From NCBI RefSeq assembly GCF_001421325.1, contig NZ_LMJY01000012.1, positions 248,001-312,000 on the forward strand: 64,000 nucleotides of DNA, read 5' to 3'. This document shows positions 44,602 to 53,383 of the stretch, in pieces. The first letter of the stretch is position 1; every line of letters begins with the position of its first letter. This DNA is from Novosphingobium sp. Leaf2 (GTDB taxonomy: Bacteria; Pseudomonadota; Alphaproteobacteria; Sphingomonadales; Sphingomonadaceae). The translations under genes were made by a program, and so were the position numbers. The notes beneath the pieces were generated by a model. The model had not been told where the DNA came from and made no database searches. It saw only the letters and a program-made list of their open reading frames with translations.

Positions 44602-46562
44602 CGGCCCTGTCGTTCCCGGCGGGAGGCGATCTTGTCTTTCACCGAAATGCGCTTGAGATCAGCGGCTGCGCGGCCCAGCAGCGCCAACACCCCGCCCAGC
44701 GCGATCAGCAATCCGCCGCCCCAGATCAGCGGCGCGAACGGCTTCCACCACAACCGCAGCTGCCAGCGATCGCCGGCCTGCCGCGCCGCCGGCGCTTCGC
44801 CGCCCAGCACCGTGTACAGTTGCCCGTTCCAGCGCGTGAGCAGCGCGGATTCGCTGGTCTGCTGCGGCGGCGCCCAGAAGCCACGCGCCTGCGGCAGCAT
44901 CTGCGTAACCTTGCCGTCGTCGCCGTACCGCACCAGCAGGCGCGCCTCCAGCGCGGTCCAGTTAGGGCCGGCCACCGGCTCCACGCTATCCAGCTTCACG
45001 TCCCACGGGCCCACCTGGGTCACCTCGCCCGCCCGCAGCGCCACCAGCTTTTCTATCGAGAACGCGCTTTCGCTGCTCATCCCGAACAGCGAAACCGCTA
45101 TGCCGAAATGGGCGATCACCATGCCCCACACCGGCAACGGCACGCGGCGCAGATTGCGCCCTTTCAGCGGCAGCACGCTTGCCCACGCGAGGCCGGCCGC
45201 CAACACCAGTCCGATGAACGGCAGCAGCGGCGCGCCGCCGATCACCACCACCAAAATCCCCGCGGCGATCACCAGCATGGCCGGGATCACCAGCAGCCGG
45301 CCCACCCGCGCGAACGTATCGCGCCGCCAGCGCAGCAACGGCCCCACCATCAGCACCACCAGCATCGGCACCGCGAACAGCGCGCTCATGGGGTTGAAAT
45401 ACGGCGGCCCGACCGAGACTTTCGCGCCCATCGCTTCGGCCAGCAGCGGATACAGCGTGCCAAACAGCACGATGCCCAGGATCGCGCACAGCATCACATT
45501 GTTGAACACCAGCGCGGCTTCGCGGCTTACGGGCGCAAAGCGCTCACCCTCCGCCACGGTGCCCGCCCGCAGCCCGAACAGCGCCAGCGCGCCGCCGATG
45601 TAGATCGCCAGCAGCACCAGAATGAACGTGCCGCGCTGCGGATCGACGGCGAAAGCGTGAACGCTGGTCAGAATGCCGGAGCGCACCAGAAACGTGCCGA
45701 TCATCGACATCGAAAAGGCGATGACGCCCAGCATGATCGTCCACGCTCGCAAGGCATCGCGCGATGCCAGCACGCTGACGGAGTGCAGCAGCGCGGTCGC
45801 CGCCAGCCACGGCATCAGCGAGGCGTTCTCCACCGGGTCCCAGAACCACCAGCCGCCCCAGCCCAGTTCGTAATAGGCCCAATAGGAGCCGGCGGTGATG
45901 CCGATGGTCAGGAATATCCACGCGCCCAGCACCCAGGGGCGCATTGCGCGCGCGAAAGCCGGTCCCACCTCGCGCGTCACCAGCGCGCCAATGGCGAAAC
46001 TGAAGGCGATGGAGAGCCCGACGTAGCCCAGATACAGCGTGGGCGGATGGAACGCGAGGCCCAGGTCCTGCAGCAGCGGGTTGAGGCCGTTGCCTTCCGC
46101 CGGCACCGGAGAAAGCCGCTCGAACGGGTTGGACGCGATCAGCAGGAAACCATAGAAACCCAGGCTCACGAACGCCTGCCCGGCCAGCGTAGCCAGCATT
46201 GTGCGTTCCGGCAGCCGCCGCTCCACCAGCGCCACGAAGCCGCCGCCAAGGCCCATCACCGTGACCCACAGCAGCATCGAGCCTTCGTGATTGCCCCAAG
46301 TCCCGGCGATCTTGTAGATCAGCGGTTTCATCGAATGCGAATTGAGCGCGACCAGCTTCACCGACAGATCGGTGACGGCAAACACATAGACGAGGCAGGC
46401 GAACGCCAGCAGCGCCAGCAGCCCCTGCACGATAGCCACCGGGCGCACCGCATCGCCTAGGCTGGCCCCGCGCACCGTCAGCCCCAACACTCCGGCAACG
46501 AGTTGCAGCGCGGCCAGCGCGGCGGCAAGCCACAAGGCGGCCAGGCCCAGTTCGGCGATCAT
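44598..46562 (-). CDS. ccmF: Cytochrome c heme lyase subunit CcmF
   Basis: 654 residues, about 14 membrane helices. The WWD heme-handling signature appears as WGGWWFWDPVENASLMPWL; preceding conserved parts are GTWGNHEGSMLLW and HPPTLYLGYVG. It ligates heme from CcmE to apocytochrome. ATGA overlaps at both ends. Confidence 0.95.
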   Translation of the reverse strand: MIAELGLAALWLAAALAALQLVAGVLGLTVRGASLGDAVRPVAIVQGLLALLAFACLVYVFAVTDLSVKLVALNSHSMKPLIYKIAGTWGNHEGSMLLWVTVMGLGGGFVALVERRLPERTMLATLAGQAFVSLGFYGFLLIASNPFERLSPVPAEGNGLNPLLQDLGLAFHPPTLYLGYVGLSIAFSFAIGALVTREVGPAFARAMRPWVLGAWIFLTIGITAGSYWAYYELGWGGWWFWDPVENASLMPWLAATALLHSVSVLASRDALRAWTIMLGVIAFSMSMIGTFLVRSGILTSVHAFAVDPQRGTFILVLLAIYIGGALALFGLRAGTVAEGERFAPVSREAALVFNNVMLCAILGIVLFGTLYPLLAEAMGAKVSVGPPYFNPMSALFAVPMLVVLMVGPLLRWRRDTFARVGRLLVIPAMLVIAAGILVVVIGGAPLLPFIGLVLAAGLAWASVLPLKGRNLRRVPLPVWGMVIAHFGIAVSLFGMSSESAFSIEKLVALRAGEVTQVGPWDVKLDSVEPVAGPNWTALEARLLVRYGDDGKVTQMLPQARGFWAPPQQTSESALLTRWNGQLYTVLGGEAPAARQAGDRWQLRLWWKPFAPLIWGGGLLIALGGVLALLGRAAADLKRISVKDKIASRRERQGR

Positions 46563-47017
46563 TGCGTTTCCGCCACCACTTGCTTGGCCTGCGCGCGGGT
46601 CATGTTCTGCATTTCGCGCGGGACATAGTTTTCATCATGCTTGGCCAGCAGGTTGTCGGCCACGAACGTGCCGCTGGTGCCCATCTTGCCTTCCGCCACC
46701 ACGCCCGATCCTTCGACAAACAGTGACGGCACGATGCCGCGGAACACCACCGGCACGTGCGCCTTGCCATCGCTGACCACGAAATGGATCGTTACCCCGT
46801 CCGCCGCGGTCTTGAGCGAGCCTTTTTCCACCATGCCGCCCAGCCTGACGGCGCGATCCGGCTCTGGCGGACGGGCGACGATGTCGCTGGGCACATAGAA
46901 ATAACTGGCCTGATTACGCAGCGCCCACGCGGACAGCAACACCGCCGCCACCAGCACTACCAGCGCGATTGCCAGGAGCACCAGACGCTGATGCTTGGCC
47001 TTGACCGTCCCTGCCAT
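46559..47017 (-). CDS. ccmE: Heme chaperone CcmE
   Basis: 152 residues with an N-terminal anchor (about 10-32) and an OB-fold domain (RLGGMVEKGSL, VHFVVSDG-type strand, VPVVFRGIVPSLFVEG). The heme-binding His is in LLAKHDENYVPRE. It overlaps ccmD and ccmF. Confidence 0.95.
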   Translation of the reverse strand: MAGTVKAKHQRLVLLAIALVVLVAAVLLSAWALRNQASYFYVPSDIVARPPEPDRAVRLGGMVEKGSLKTAADGVTIHFVVSDGKAHVPVVFRGIVPSLFVEGSGVVAEGKMGTSGTFVADNLLAKHDENYVPREMQNMTRAQAKQVVAETQ

Positions 47018-47157
47018 CAGCGTTTCCGGGCCGCGTCGCGGCGCTTTTCAGCGCGGCGCATCGTCAGCAAGGACCAGCCGATCATGCCCAGCGTCGCGCC
47101 GATGCCGATGGCATAAGCGGCGATCACGAACGACCAGGGGTCCATCGCCTCACGCAT
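47017..47157 (-). CDS. ccmD: Heme exporter accessory protein CcmD
   Basis: 46 residues: MREAMDPWSFVIAAYAIGIG followed by one membrane helix and a basic tail (MRRAEKRRDAARKR). Too short for most gene callers, but the start overlaps the ccmC stop (TGATG) and the stop overlaps the ccmE start, the exact place CcmD is expected. It helps release heme-loaded CcmE. Confidence 0.9.
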   Translation of the reverse strand: MREAMDPWSFVIAAYAIGIGATLGMIGWSLLTMRRAEKRRDAARKR

Positions 47158-47891
47158 CAGAACGCCTCAACCGCGCCCAGCGCCTTGCGCCGCAGCCGCG
47201 CGTCGGCCTGCCGGGTGGCCAATAGCGCCCGCATCCGCGCCAGCACGCATCCGGCGAAGATCAGCGTGAAGCCCAGCATTGCCAGCAACAGCGGCCACAG
47301 GAAATCGCCGCTGATCGCAGACTTGCCCAGCGTGATGCTGGGGGGCTGGTGCTGGCTGTTCCACCAGATGACCGAATAATGGATGATCGGAATATTCACT
47401 GCGCCCACCAACCCGAAGATCGCCGGGGCGCGGCTTTGCCCGCCGTCCGCCGCCTCGCTGGCTTGCGCCAGGGCCAGCCAGCCGAAATATAGAAACAGCA
47501 GTACCAGCATGCTGGTCAGCCGCCCGTCCCACACCCACCATGTGCCCCATGCCGGACGTCCCCAGAGCGACCCGGTGACCAGACACAGGGCGGTAAATAC
47601 CGCGCCGGGCACCGCGCAGGCGCGCGCGGCGATCACGGACAGCGGATGGCGCCAGACCAGTTCGGCAAAACTTGCGCCGGCTATCCCGATCCAGCCGGCC
47701 ATCCCCAGCCACGCGGCCGGCACATGCAGGTACATGATCCGCACCGTCTCTCCCTGCAGTCGCTCGGCCGGGGCGAGGAACACGCCCCAGCCCAGCGCTG
47801 CCGCCGCCACGAGTACGCCCACGCCCATGCACAGGGGCATCAGCCAGCGCGCCATGCGCAGAAACCGGGCGGGATTGGCAAGGCCATGCAT
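47157..47891 (-). CDS. ccmC: Heme exporter/transfer protein CcmC
   Basis: 244 residues with six membrane helices. The WWD motif is WGTWWVWDGRLTSMLVLLFLYFG, with heme-ligand His residues in MYLHVPAAW and IIHYSVIWWNS. It passes heme to CcmE. First gene of the ccmC-D-E-F-G-H-I operon here; ccmA and ccmB are not in the window. Confidence 0.94.
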   Translation of the reverse strand: MHGLANPARFLRMARWLMPLCMGVGVLVAAAALGWGVFLAPAERLQGETVRIMYLHVPAAWLGMAGWIGIAGASFAELVWRHPLSVIAARACAVPGAVFTALCLVTGSLWGRPAWGTWWVWDGRLTSMLVLLFLYFGWLALAQASEAADGGQSRAPAIFGLVGAVNIPIIHYSVIWWNSQHQPPSITLGKSAISGDFLWPLLLAMLGFTLIFAGCVLARMRALLATRQADARLRRKALGAVEAF

Positions 47892-48000
47892 GTCACCCGC
47901 GCTTCTATAGCGAGCGGGAAAAGGAGCAAGTGGCTCTCATGGCATTGGCGTGATTTTAGCGGCTTTCCGCAAGAGTGCACACTGTATTTCAGTGGAGAAA

Positions 48001-48077
48001 TGGGGCGACCGATGGGGTTCGAACCCACGACCTCCGGTACCACAAACCGGCGCTCTAACCAACTGAGCTACGATCGC
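48001..48077 (-). tRNA. tRNA-His (anticodon GTG)
   Basis: On the minus strand: acceptor GCGATCG/CGGTCGC, anticodon stem CCGGT/ACCGG with loop TTGTGGT (anticodon GTG), T arm GTGGG-TTCGAAC-CCCAT, discriminator C and encoded CCA at 48001-48003. A G at 48078 supplies the -1 nucleotide typical of tRNA-His. Confidence 0.95.
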
Positions 48078-48124
48078 CACACGGCCAGGACATCGCGTCC
48101 GCCGTCACCATCACCGAATGGAAC

Positions 48125-48161
48125 GCAAATGCGCGCATCCGGTGCGGGAGCGCGCATTTGC
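48125..48161. repeat. Perfect 12-base inverted repeat between sodC and tRNA-His
   Basis: GCAAATGCGCGC (48125-48136) and GCGCGCATTTGC (48150-48161) form a flawless stem with a 13-base loop. No T tract follows on either strand. Possible RNA-processing or binding site; function unknown. Confidence 0.6.
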
Positions 48162-48185
48162 ACATGGCGGGCGGACTTGCAAAGC

Positions 48186-48209
48186 AAAAATGGGCGTGAG
48201 GCTCAGCCC
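48186..48209 (-). terminator. Probable terminator of sodC
   Basis: On the minus strand, GGGC-TGA and TCA-(C)-GCCC form a short stem around a 3-base loop, followed directly by ATTTTT. It lies about 37 bases after the sodC stop. Confidence 0.5.
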
Positions 48210-48245
48210 GCACCGATTTTTCACGGATGACCGCCAGGCCAGCGC

Positions 48246-48836
48246 CTACTTCGGCGGCGCGATCACGGCGCAGGCGATGCGCCCGCCGGCGTTGCCCGAT
48301 GGCTGGCTGGCGTAATCGTCAGCGGCGGCGTGAATGACCAGCGCCGAGCCGTCCGCGCCGACCAGAGACTTGAGCCCGGACGACAGCGTGACGCCGGTGT
48401 TGAGTATCTGCGTTTCCAGCACACCGTCCGCGCCCACACGCTGGTTCGGCATGTCACCGCCGTGCGGGCCCTTCGCGCTCATGTAGCCATGTTGATGGTC
48501 TCCACCAGCGAAGTGGCCGCCAGCGCTGTCGAACTTGGTGGCGGGTTGACACAGGCCTTTCTGGTGGAAATGGAAGCCGTGCTCACCGGCGGGCAGCCCC
48601 TTGACATTGGCAGTGACGAGGACACCGGCAGGCGTCTGCTGGAGCAAAACCACGCCCAGCTTCTTGCCGTCCAGGCCAATTACGTCGGCGCGCACGGTGG
48701 GTGCCGTGGCAGCGGGGGCGGCCATCGCGGCGTGATCGTGCGCCGCCTGGGCGGAAGCGGCAGCGCCGACCGTCAGCAGGCCGGCGGCGAGGGCGATTTT
48801 CAACGGGGCGGTGCGAAAGGAAAGGCTACAGCTCAT
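48246..48836 (-). CDS. sodC: Copper/zinc superoxide dismutase
   Basis: 196 residues from ATG 48836 with a signal peptide (AASAQAAH). Metal ligands are in GEHGFHFHQKGLC, the zinc loop FAGGDHQHGY and SALVIHAAADD; the Cys pair is GLC and RIACAVI, with GNAGGRIAC near the end. It removes superoxide in the periplasm. An N-terminal His-rich patch (HDHAAMAAP) may help bind copper. Confidence 0.94.
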   Translation of the reverse strand: MSCSLSFRTAPLKIALAAGLLTVGAAASAQAAHDHAAMAAPAATAPTVRADVIGLDGKKLGVVLLQQTPAGVLVTANVKGLPAGEHGFHFHQKGLCQPATKFDSAGGHFAGGDHQHGYMSAKGPHGGDMPNQRVGADGVLETQILNTGVTLSSGLKSLVGADGSALVIHAAADDYASQPSGNAGGRIACAVIAPPK

Positions 48837-48952
48837 CTCAGGTCTCCGATATCGGGCGGCGGGCAATGCGATGGAGGAGCGTTGTCAGCCCCTTTGACAG
48901 AAAGCAATCGCGCCGAACTGGCGAAAGTTCCTGTGGCACAAATCCGCAAACG

Positions 48953-48982
48953 AAAAGGGCGGCCCCGCAGGACCGCCCTTTT
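48953..48982 (-). terminator. Bidirectional terminator after rpmE
   Basis: AAAAGGGCGG and CCGCCCTTTT form a 10-base stem around a 10-base loop, with T runs on both strands. It lies 38 bases past the rpmE stop and separates it from sodC. Confidence 0.75.
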
Positions 48983-49019
48983 GATTCGATACGCACTGCG
49001 GCCCGCAGCCGCAACGCTA

Positions 49020-49244
49020 TCAGCGCTTGAGCGACAGACCGCCGAAACGCTTATTGAACTGTGCCACGCGGCCACCATCCTGCAGCTGCGCCTTGCCGCC
49101 GGTCCATGCCGGGTGCGAGGTGGGATCGATGTCCAGAACCAGCGTGTCGCCTTCCTTGCCCCAGGTGGAGCGGGTCTGGAACGTGCTGCCGTCGGTCATC
49201 TGCACCGTGATGGTGTGATAGTCGGGATGGGTGTCGGCCTTCAT
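49020..49244 (-). CDS. rpmE: Ribosomal protein L31
   Basis: 74 residues, start [19 protein letters not shown]. It lacks the zinc-binding Cys of the C+ form, so it is the zinc-independent type; KRFGG near the end is typical. It is followed by a strong terminator. Confidence 0.95.
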   Translation of the reverse strand: MKADTHPDYHTITVQMTDGSTFQTRSTWGKEGDTLVLDIDPTSHPAWTGGKAQLQDGGRVAQFNKRFGGLSLKR

Positions 49245-49347
49245 GGTATGTCTCTTTCAGATGTGGCCGGTTCCAACCGGCCTGCCTTCGGAAAGGCGCG
49301 CGCTTACCGCGAGAATAGCAAAAACGCAAGAGCCCGCGCAATCGGCC

Positions 49348-49794
49348 CTAACTGTCTGCGATCATGGCGGTGAAGTTCACCTCGCAGGTCACCTTGTCCT
49401 CGATCGACGCCTTGCCCCAGAACTTGCACACCCGTGCGCGCTTCTGAACGAAGCCGGCGCGCAAGGTGAGCAGGTGACCCGGCGTTACCGGGCTGCGGAA
49501 CTTGGCATCCTCGATTGCCATGAAATAGACCAGCTTGCCAGTCCCGGCGAGGCCGAGGCTTTCGACCGCAAGGATGCCGGCTGCCTGCGCCAGTGCCTCG
49601 ATCTGGAGGACGCCGGGCATGATCGGACGGCCCGGGAAATGCCCCTGGAAGAAGTCCTCGTTGAAGCTGACGGCCTTGACCGCATGGATCCCCTCCTCTT
49701 CGGAAAGGGAGACCACGCGGTCCACCAGCAGCATCGGATAGCGGTGCGGAAGCGCCGCAAGGATCTTCGCGGTGTCGTAGGCCGTATCGCTCAT
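49348..49794 (-). CDS. fabZ: 3-hydroxyacyl-ACP dehydratase FabZ
   Basis: 148 residues from ATG 49794. The hot-dog fold has the catalytic His in [26 protein letters not shown] (Glu acid/base included), preceded by [13 protein letters not shown]. It dehydrates hydroxyacyl-ACP in fatty acid synthesis. Last gene of the pyrH-to-fabZ run. Confidence 0.95.
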   Translation of the reverse strand: MSDTAYDTAKILAALPHRYPMLLVDRVVSLSEEEGIHAVKAVSFNEDFFQGHFPGRPIMPGVLQIEALAQAAGILAVESLGLAGTGKLVYFMAIEDAKFRSPVTPGHLLTLRAGFVQKRARVCKFWGKASIEDKVTCEVNFTAMIADS

Positions 49795-49810
49795 GCCCTG
49801 CTCCGGTCGA

Positions 49811-50527
49811 TCAGCGACCAGAAGGAGCGGCGGCACCAGCTGCCGGCGCCGGCGCTTGTCCCTGCGCCGCTGCCTGCGCGCGCTGCTCGCGGATCTGGCG
49901 CGGCTCCCAACCGGCCGGCGGCACGATCTGCGCCGAAGGCAGCGCGGCGTTCAGCGCGTTCAAGATGTCCTGATTGAGATTGTAAGCCCCGCCGTTGACG
50001 GCCAGGATGGCGTCGGGCGAAAGCAGGATCGATACGCCGCGCGCGGCCATGGCGGTTTTGACCGCGCCGTTCAGCTTGTCCTCGATCTGCTCCTGCACAT
50101 AGGCCTGCGACAGGCCGACCGGCTGGAGCATGCGCTGCAGCTCGGCCTTGCCGCTTTCCTGCAGTTGCTGGATCGCGCCGGCCTGCTGCTCAAGCGCGGC
50201 CTGGCTGACCTTGCCGCCCTGACGGTCGGCGTTGAACTTGTCCACCATCGGCTTGATCTGGGCGTTCAGCGCATTCTGGCGGGCCTGCGCCTGGTCAAGC
50301 TGCGCCTTGTACGTGGTCTGGCGCTGGGTTTCGGCGGTCTTGTACGCATTGGAGTTGGCGATCACGGCATCGAAGCTGGCAACGCCCAGGCCCTGCACGA
50401 TGGTGCCGCCGCCAGCGGCGGGTGCTGCGGCCGCTGCGGCAGGCTTGGCCGCCAGTGCGGGCTGCGCGGACGCGGCGGCGATCACGAGGCCGGCGGCCAG
50501 TGCGACTGTCTTGGTCTTGATGGTCAT
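49811..50527 (-). CDS. skp: OmpH/Skp-family periplasmic chaperone
   Basis: 238 residues with a signal peptide ([10 protein letters not shown]). The body is a helical coiled-coil ([42 protein letters not shown]) as in Skp; a longer Pro/Ala/Gln C-terminal tail ([15 protein letters not shown]) exceeds the E. coli length. It keeps outer-membrane proteins soluble. It follows bamA, whose stop overlaps its start. Confidence 0.88.
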   Translation of the reverse strand: MTIKTKTVALAAGLVIAAASAQPALAAKPAAAAAAPAAGGGTIVQGLGVASFDAVIANSNAYKTAETQRQTTYKAQLDQAQARQNALNAQIKPMVDKFNADRQGGKVSQAALEQQAGAIQQLQESGKAELQRMLQPVGLSQAYVQEQIEDKLNGAVKTAMAARGVSILLSPDAILAVNGGAYNLNQDILNALNAALPSAQIVPPAGWEPRQIREQRAQAAAQGQAPAPAAGAAAPSGR

Positions 50528-53211
50528 CAGAACTGGGTTCCCACGTTGAAAGAGAAGGCCTTTGGATCATCGCCTTCCTGCTTGAGCAGGACGCGCGAGA
50601 AGTCGATGCGGAACGGACCGAACGGCGAGTTCCAATTTACGCCGATACCAACCGCAACACGCGGCTTCCATGTATCGCCAACGAACTGCTCCACGAAAGA
50701 GTACTGGTACGCGCCAGTGGCAACGTTGGCAGCTCCGGTAACCGTGTTGGTAGGCGACGTGACGATAGTGGTCGTGCCGTCAGATGCGGTTTGCGTGTAG
50801 GTTGGATAGCACCCGGGGTTGCAATTGGTAGTTGCCGGCGCCTTCACGCCCCACACCGCACCCACATCGGCAAAGATCGAGGGGCGCAGACCCATCTCAC
50901 GGGCACCCGCGCCGAGCGGAATTTCCAGCTCAGCGCGGCCTTTGTAGTAATACTTGCCGCCCAGCGCATCGTCAGTCCAGTCGTTGCGGCTGGTCGACAC
51001 CACGCCATCAACGATGTTCTTGCGTAGCACACGCGGGCCGATGCCGCGGATGGCAAACCCGCGCAAGTCCGGCTGGCCCAGATAGAACCGGTCGGTCAGG
51101 CGGATATCCTGCCCGTTCAGCCCCTTGATCGCCCCACCTTCTGCGGTGAGCGAGAAGATGAAGCCCTTGCCCAGGTTCTTGAACTTGGTGGCGTTGCCGC
51201 GCAGGCGCACATACTTCACATCGCCGCCAAGCCCGGCAAAGTCCGCGTTGATCGACGCGGTCAGGCCGCGCGTCGGACGCTGACGGTTGTCGAGCGTATC
51301 GTAGATCAGCGATCCGCCGATGATCGAGCTCAACCGCTTGCCGATGGCGTCACATAAATACCGGCCCGCGAGAATCGGATCGCAGGTCAGCTGCGTCGGA
51401 TCCTGGCGGAACGTGTAATACGTGTCTTTATCAAGGCTGACGTCATCATAGTTCAGCGTGTAGCTTGCAACCGCCGTCAGGTATTCGGTCAGCGGCACAC
51501 CGGCGCGAATCTGCATGCCGGTGGTGGACTGCTGATACGTCGTGTTGCGATCGGTGTTGGTGTAGTTGAAGCTGTTGTAATCGCGGCGATAGATATTCAC
51601 GCCCAGCGACACGTTCTTGTCGAACAGATATGGCTCGACGAAGCTGGCTTCCACACTCTTGGAATAGCGCGAGATGCTGCCCGACAGGCCGACGGTCTGC
51701 CCACGCCCACGGAAGTTGCGCTGGCGGATGGAGGCCTGGAAGATGAAACTTTCGATGCTGGAGAAGCCCGCGGACAGCTGCAGTTCGCCGGTCGGCTTTT
51801 CCTCGACGTTGGCTTCCAGGACGATCCGGTCGTCGGCGCTGCCCGGCTTCTGCTCGACCTCGAACTTCTCCTGGAAGTAGCCGAGCGACTTGATGCGGTT
51901 GGTCGAACGCTTGACCTGCAGCGAGTTGAACGCATCGCCTTCCGCAAGCCGGAATTCGCGGCGGATCACCTTGTCCTGCGTCAAGGTATTGCCGTTGATG
52001 TTGATCTTTTCGACATACACGCGCGGGGCTTCCTGAATCAGGAAGGTAATCCCCATCGTGAGGTTTTCCTTGTCGCGGTCGTACTGCGGCCGCACGTCGG
52101 CGAACGCATAGCCCAGCGAACCGGCAACCTCGTTCAGGCTGTCGATCGTGTCTTCGACCTGCTTGGCGTTGTACCAGTCACCCTTGTGCATCGGCAGGTT
52201 CTTGGCCAGCTTGTCGCCGTCCAGTTCGCGCAGCTGGCTCTCGACCTTGACGTCGCCGAACTTGTAGCGCTTCCCTTCCTCCACCACGTAGGTGATGATG
52301 AAGTCCTTCTTGTCCGGCGTCAGTTCGGCCACGGCGGACACAACGCGGAAGTCCGCATAGCCTTGCGTCAGGTAGAACTGGCGCAGCTTCTGCTGGTCGA
52401 ACGCCATGCGATCGGGATCGTAGCTGGTGCCCGAGCTGAACAGGCGGGTGAAGCGCGCCTGCTTGGTCACCATCTGACTGCGCAGTTCCCCTTCGGAGAA
52501 ATGCTCGTTGCCGATGATGTTGATCTGGCGGACCTTGGACTTGTCGCCCTCGGTGATCTCGAAAATGATGTCGACGCGGTTCTGGTCGAGCGCGACCATC
52601 TTGGGCTCGACCGTCGCGGCATAGCGGCCCTGCCGCTTGTACAGTTCCAGAATGCGGGCAACGTCGGCGCGCACCTTGGAGCGCGTAAAGATCTGGCGCG
52701 GCGCGATCTTGATCTCGGGCAGGATCTTTTCGTCCTTGATGCGCTTGTTGCCCTCAAGCACGATGCGGTTGACCACCGGGTTCTCCTGAACCTGGATCGT
52801 CACCACGCCGTTGTCGAAACTGATCTGCGCGTCTTTGAACAGCTCGGTTTCGTACAAATCCTTGAGCGCGGCATCCGCCACGGCCTTGTTGTAGTTCTGG
52901 CCCACGCGCAGTTTGATGTATGACAGCACCGTCTGCGGCTCAAGCCGCTCGGCGCCCTTCACCAGGATCGTCTGGATCGGCTGACCTTCCTGCGCGGGCG
53001 CAGGGGCCGCTGCCGGGGCGGGCGTTGCAGGCTCTGCCGGCACCGGCACGCGGGCGCCCTTGGTGGCACGGGTCAATGGCGCCGCGGTCTTGGCGTCTTG
53101 CGTCTGGGCCGCCTGCGCGGCAGCCTCGATCGGCACGCCGGCAAGGATCGTGGTGCCAAGCAGCACCGTCGCAACTTTGGAAGCCCAACGGCTGTCCGGC
53201 GTGCGAACCAT
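50527..53211 (-). CDS. bamA: Outer-membrane assembly factor BamA
   Basis: 894 residues from the ATG at 53211, which has a GGGATGGGAA stretch just before it; ATGs at 53226 and 53223 are alternatives. A signal peptide is followed by five POTRA repeats (about 80-430, starting IQTILVKGAERLEPQTVLSYI) and the Omp85 beta-barrel, with the conserved DRFYLGQPDLRGF and the terminal strand FRIDFSRVLLKQ...FSFNVGTQF. It inserts outer-membrane proteins. A Pro/Ala linker (about 45-65) is present. Confidence 0.95.
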   Translation of the reverse strand: MVRTPDSRWASKVATVLLGTTILAGVPIEAAAQAAQTQDAKTAAPLTRATKGARVPVPAEPATPAPAAAPAPAQEGQPIQTILVKGAERLEPQTVLSYIKLRVGQNYNKAVADAALKDLYETELFKDAQISFDNGVVTIQVQENPVVNRIVLEGNKRIKDEKILPEIKIAPRQIFTRSKVRADVARILELYKRQGRYAATVEPKMVALDQNRVDIIFEITEGDKSKVRQINIIGNEHFSEGELRSQMVTKQARFTRLFSSGTSYDPDRMAFDQQKLRQFYLTQGYADFRVVSAVAELTPDKKDFIITYVVEEGKRYKFGDVKVESQLRELDGDKLAKNLPMHKGDWYNAKQVEDTIDSLNEVAGSLGYAFADVRPQYDRDKENLTMGITFLIQEAPRVYVEKININGNTLTQDKVIRREFRLAEGDAFNSLQVKRSTNRIKSLGYFQEKFEVEQKPGSADDRIVLEANVEEKPTGELQLSAGFSSIESFIFQASIRQRNFRGRGQTVGLSGSISRYSKSVEASFVEPYLFDKNVSLGVNIYRRDYNSFNYTNTDRNTTYQQSTTGMQIRAGVPLTEYLTAVASYTLNYDDVSLDKDTYYTFRQDPTQLTCDPILAGRYLCDAIGKRLSSIIGGSLIYDTLDNRQRPTRGLTASINADFAGLGGDVKYVRLRGNATKFKNLGKGFIFSLTAEGGAIKGLNGQDIRLTDRFYLGQPDLRGFAIRGIGPRVLRKNIVDGVVSTSRNDWTDDALGGKYYYKGRAELEIPLGAGAREMGLRPSIFADVGAVWGVKAPATTNCNPGCYPTYTQTASDGTTTIVTSPTNTVTGAANVATGAYQYSFVEQFVGDTWKPRVAVGIGVNWNSPFGPFRIDFSRVLLKQEGDDPKAFSFNVGTQF

Positions 53212-53383
53212 TTCCCATCCCATCATTCTACGCAAAATCCTGTATTCGCTTTCGCGATGAAAGAAGACCACCTGCCAGGTGCGCACCCAACCTTCAGGCG
53301 ATCGCTGCCATCTGCCCGATGGAGCGCGAGCAATCAAGCAGACAAACCCGGCGACATTGTGATCGCCGATGAAATCCTTCCCG

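Noticed and set aside
44583..46460. Long open frame antisense to ccmF
   Set aside because: Repetitive Arg/Gln/His composition and no domain; ccmF on the other strand is certain.
47840..48230. Open frames crossing the tRNA-His region
   Set aside because: They translate the tRNA in both senses and have no ribosome-binding site or conserved content.
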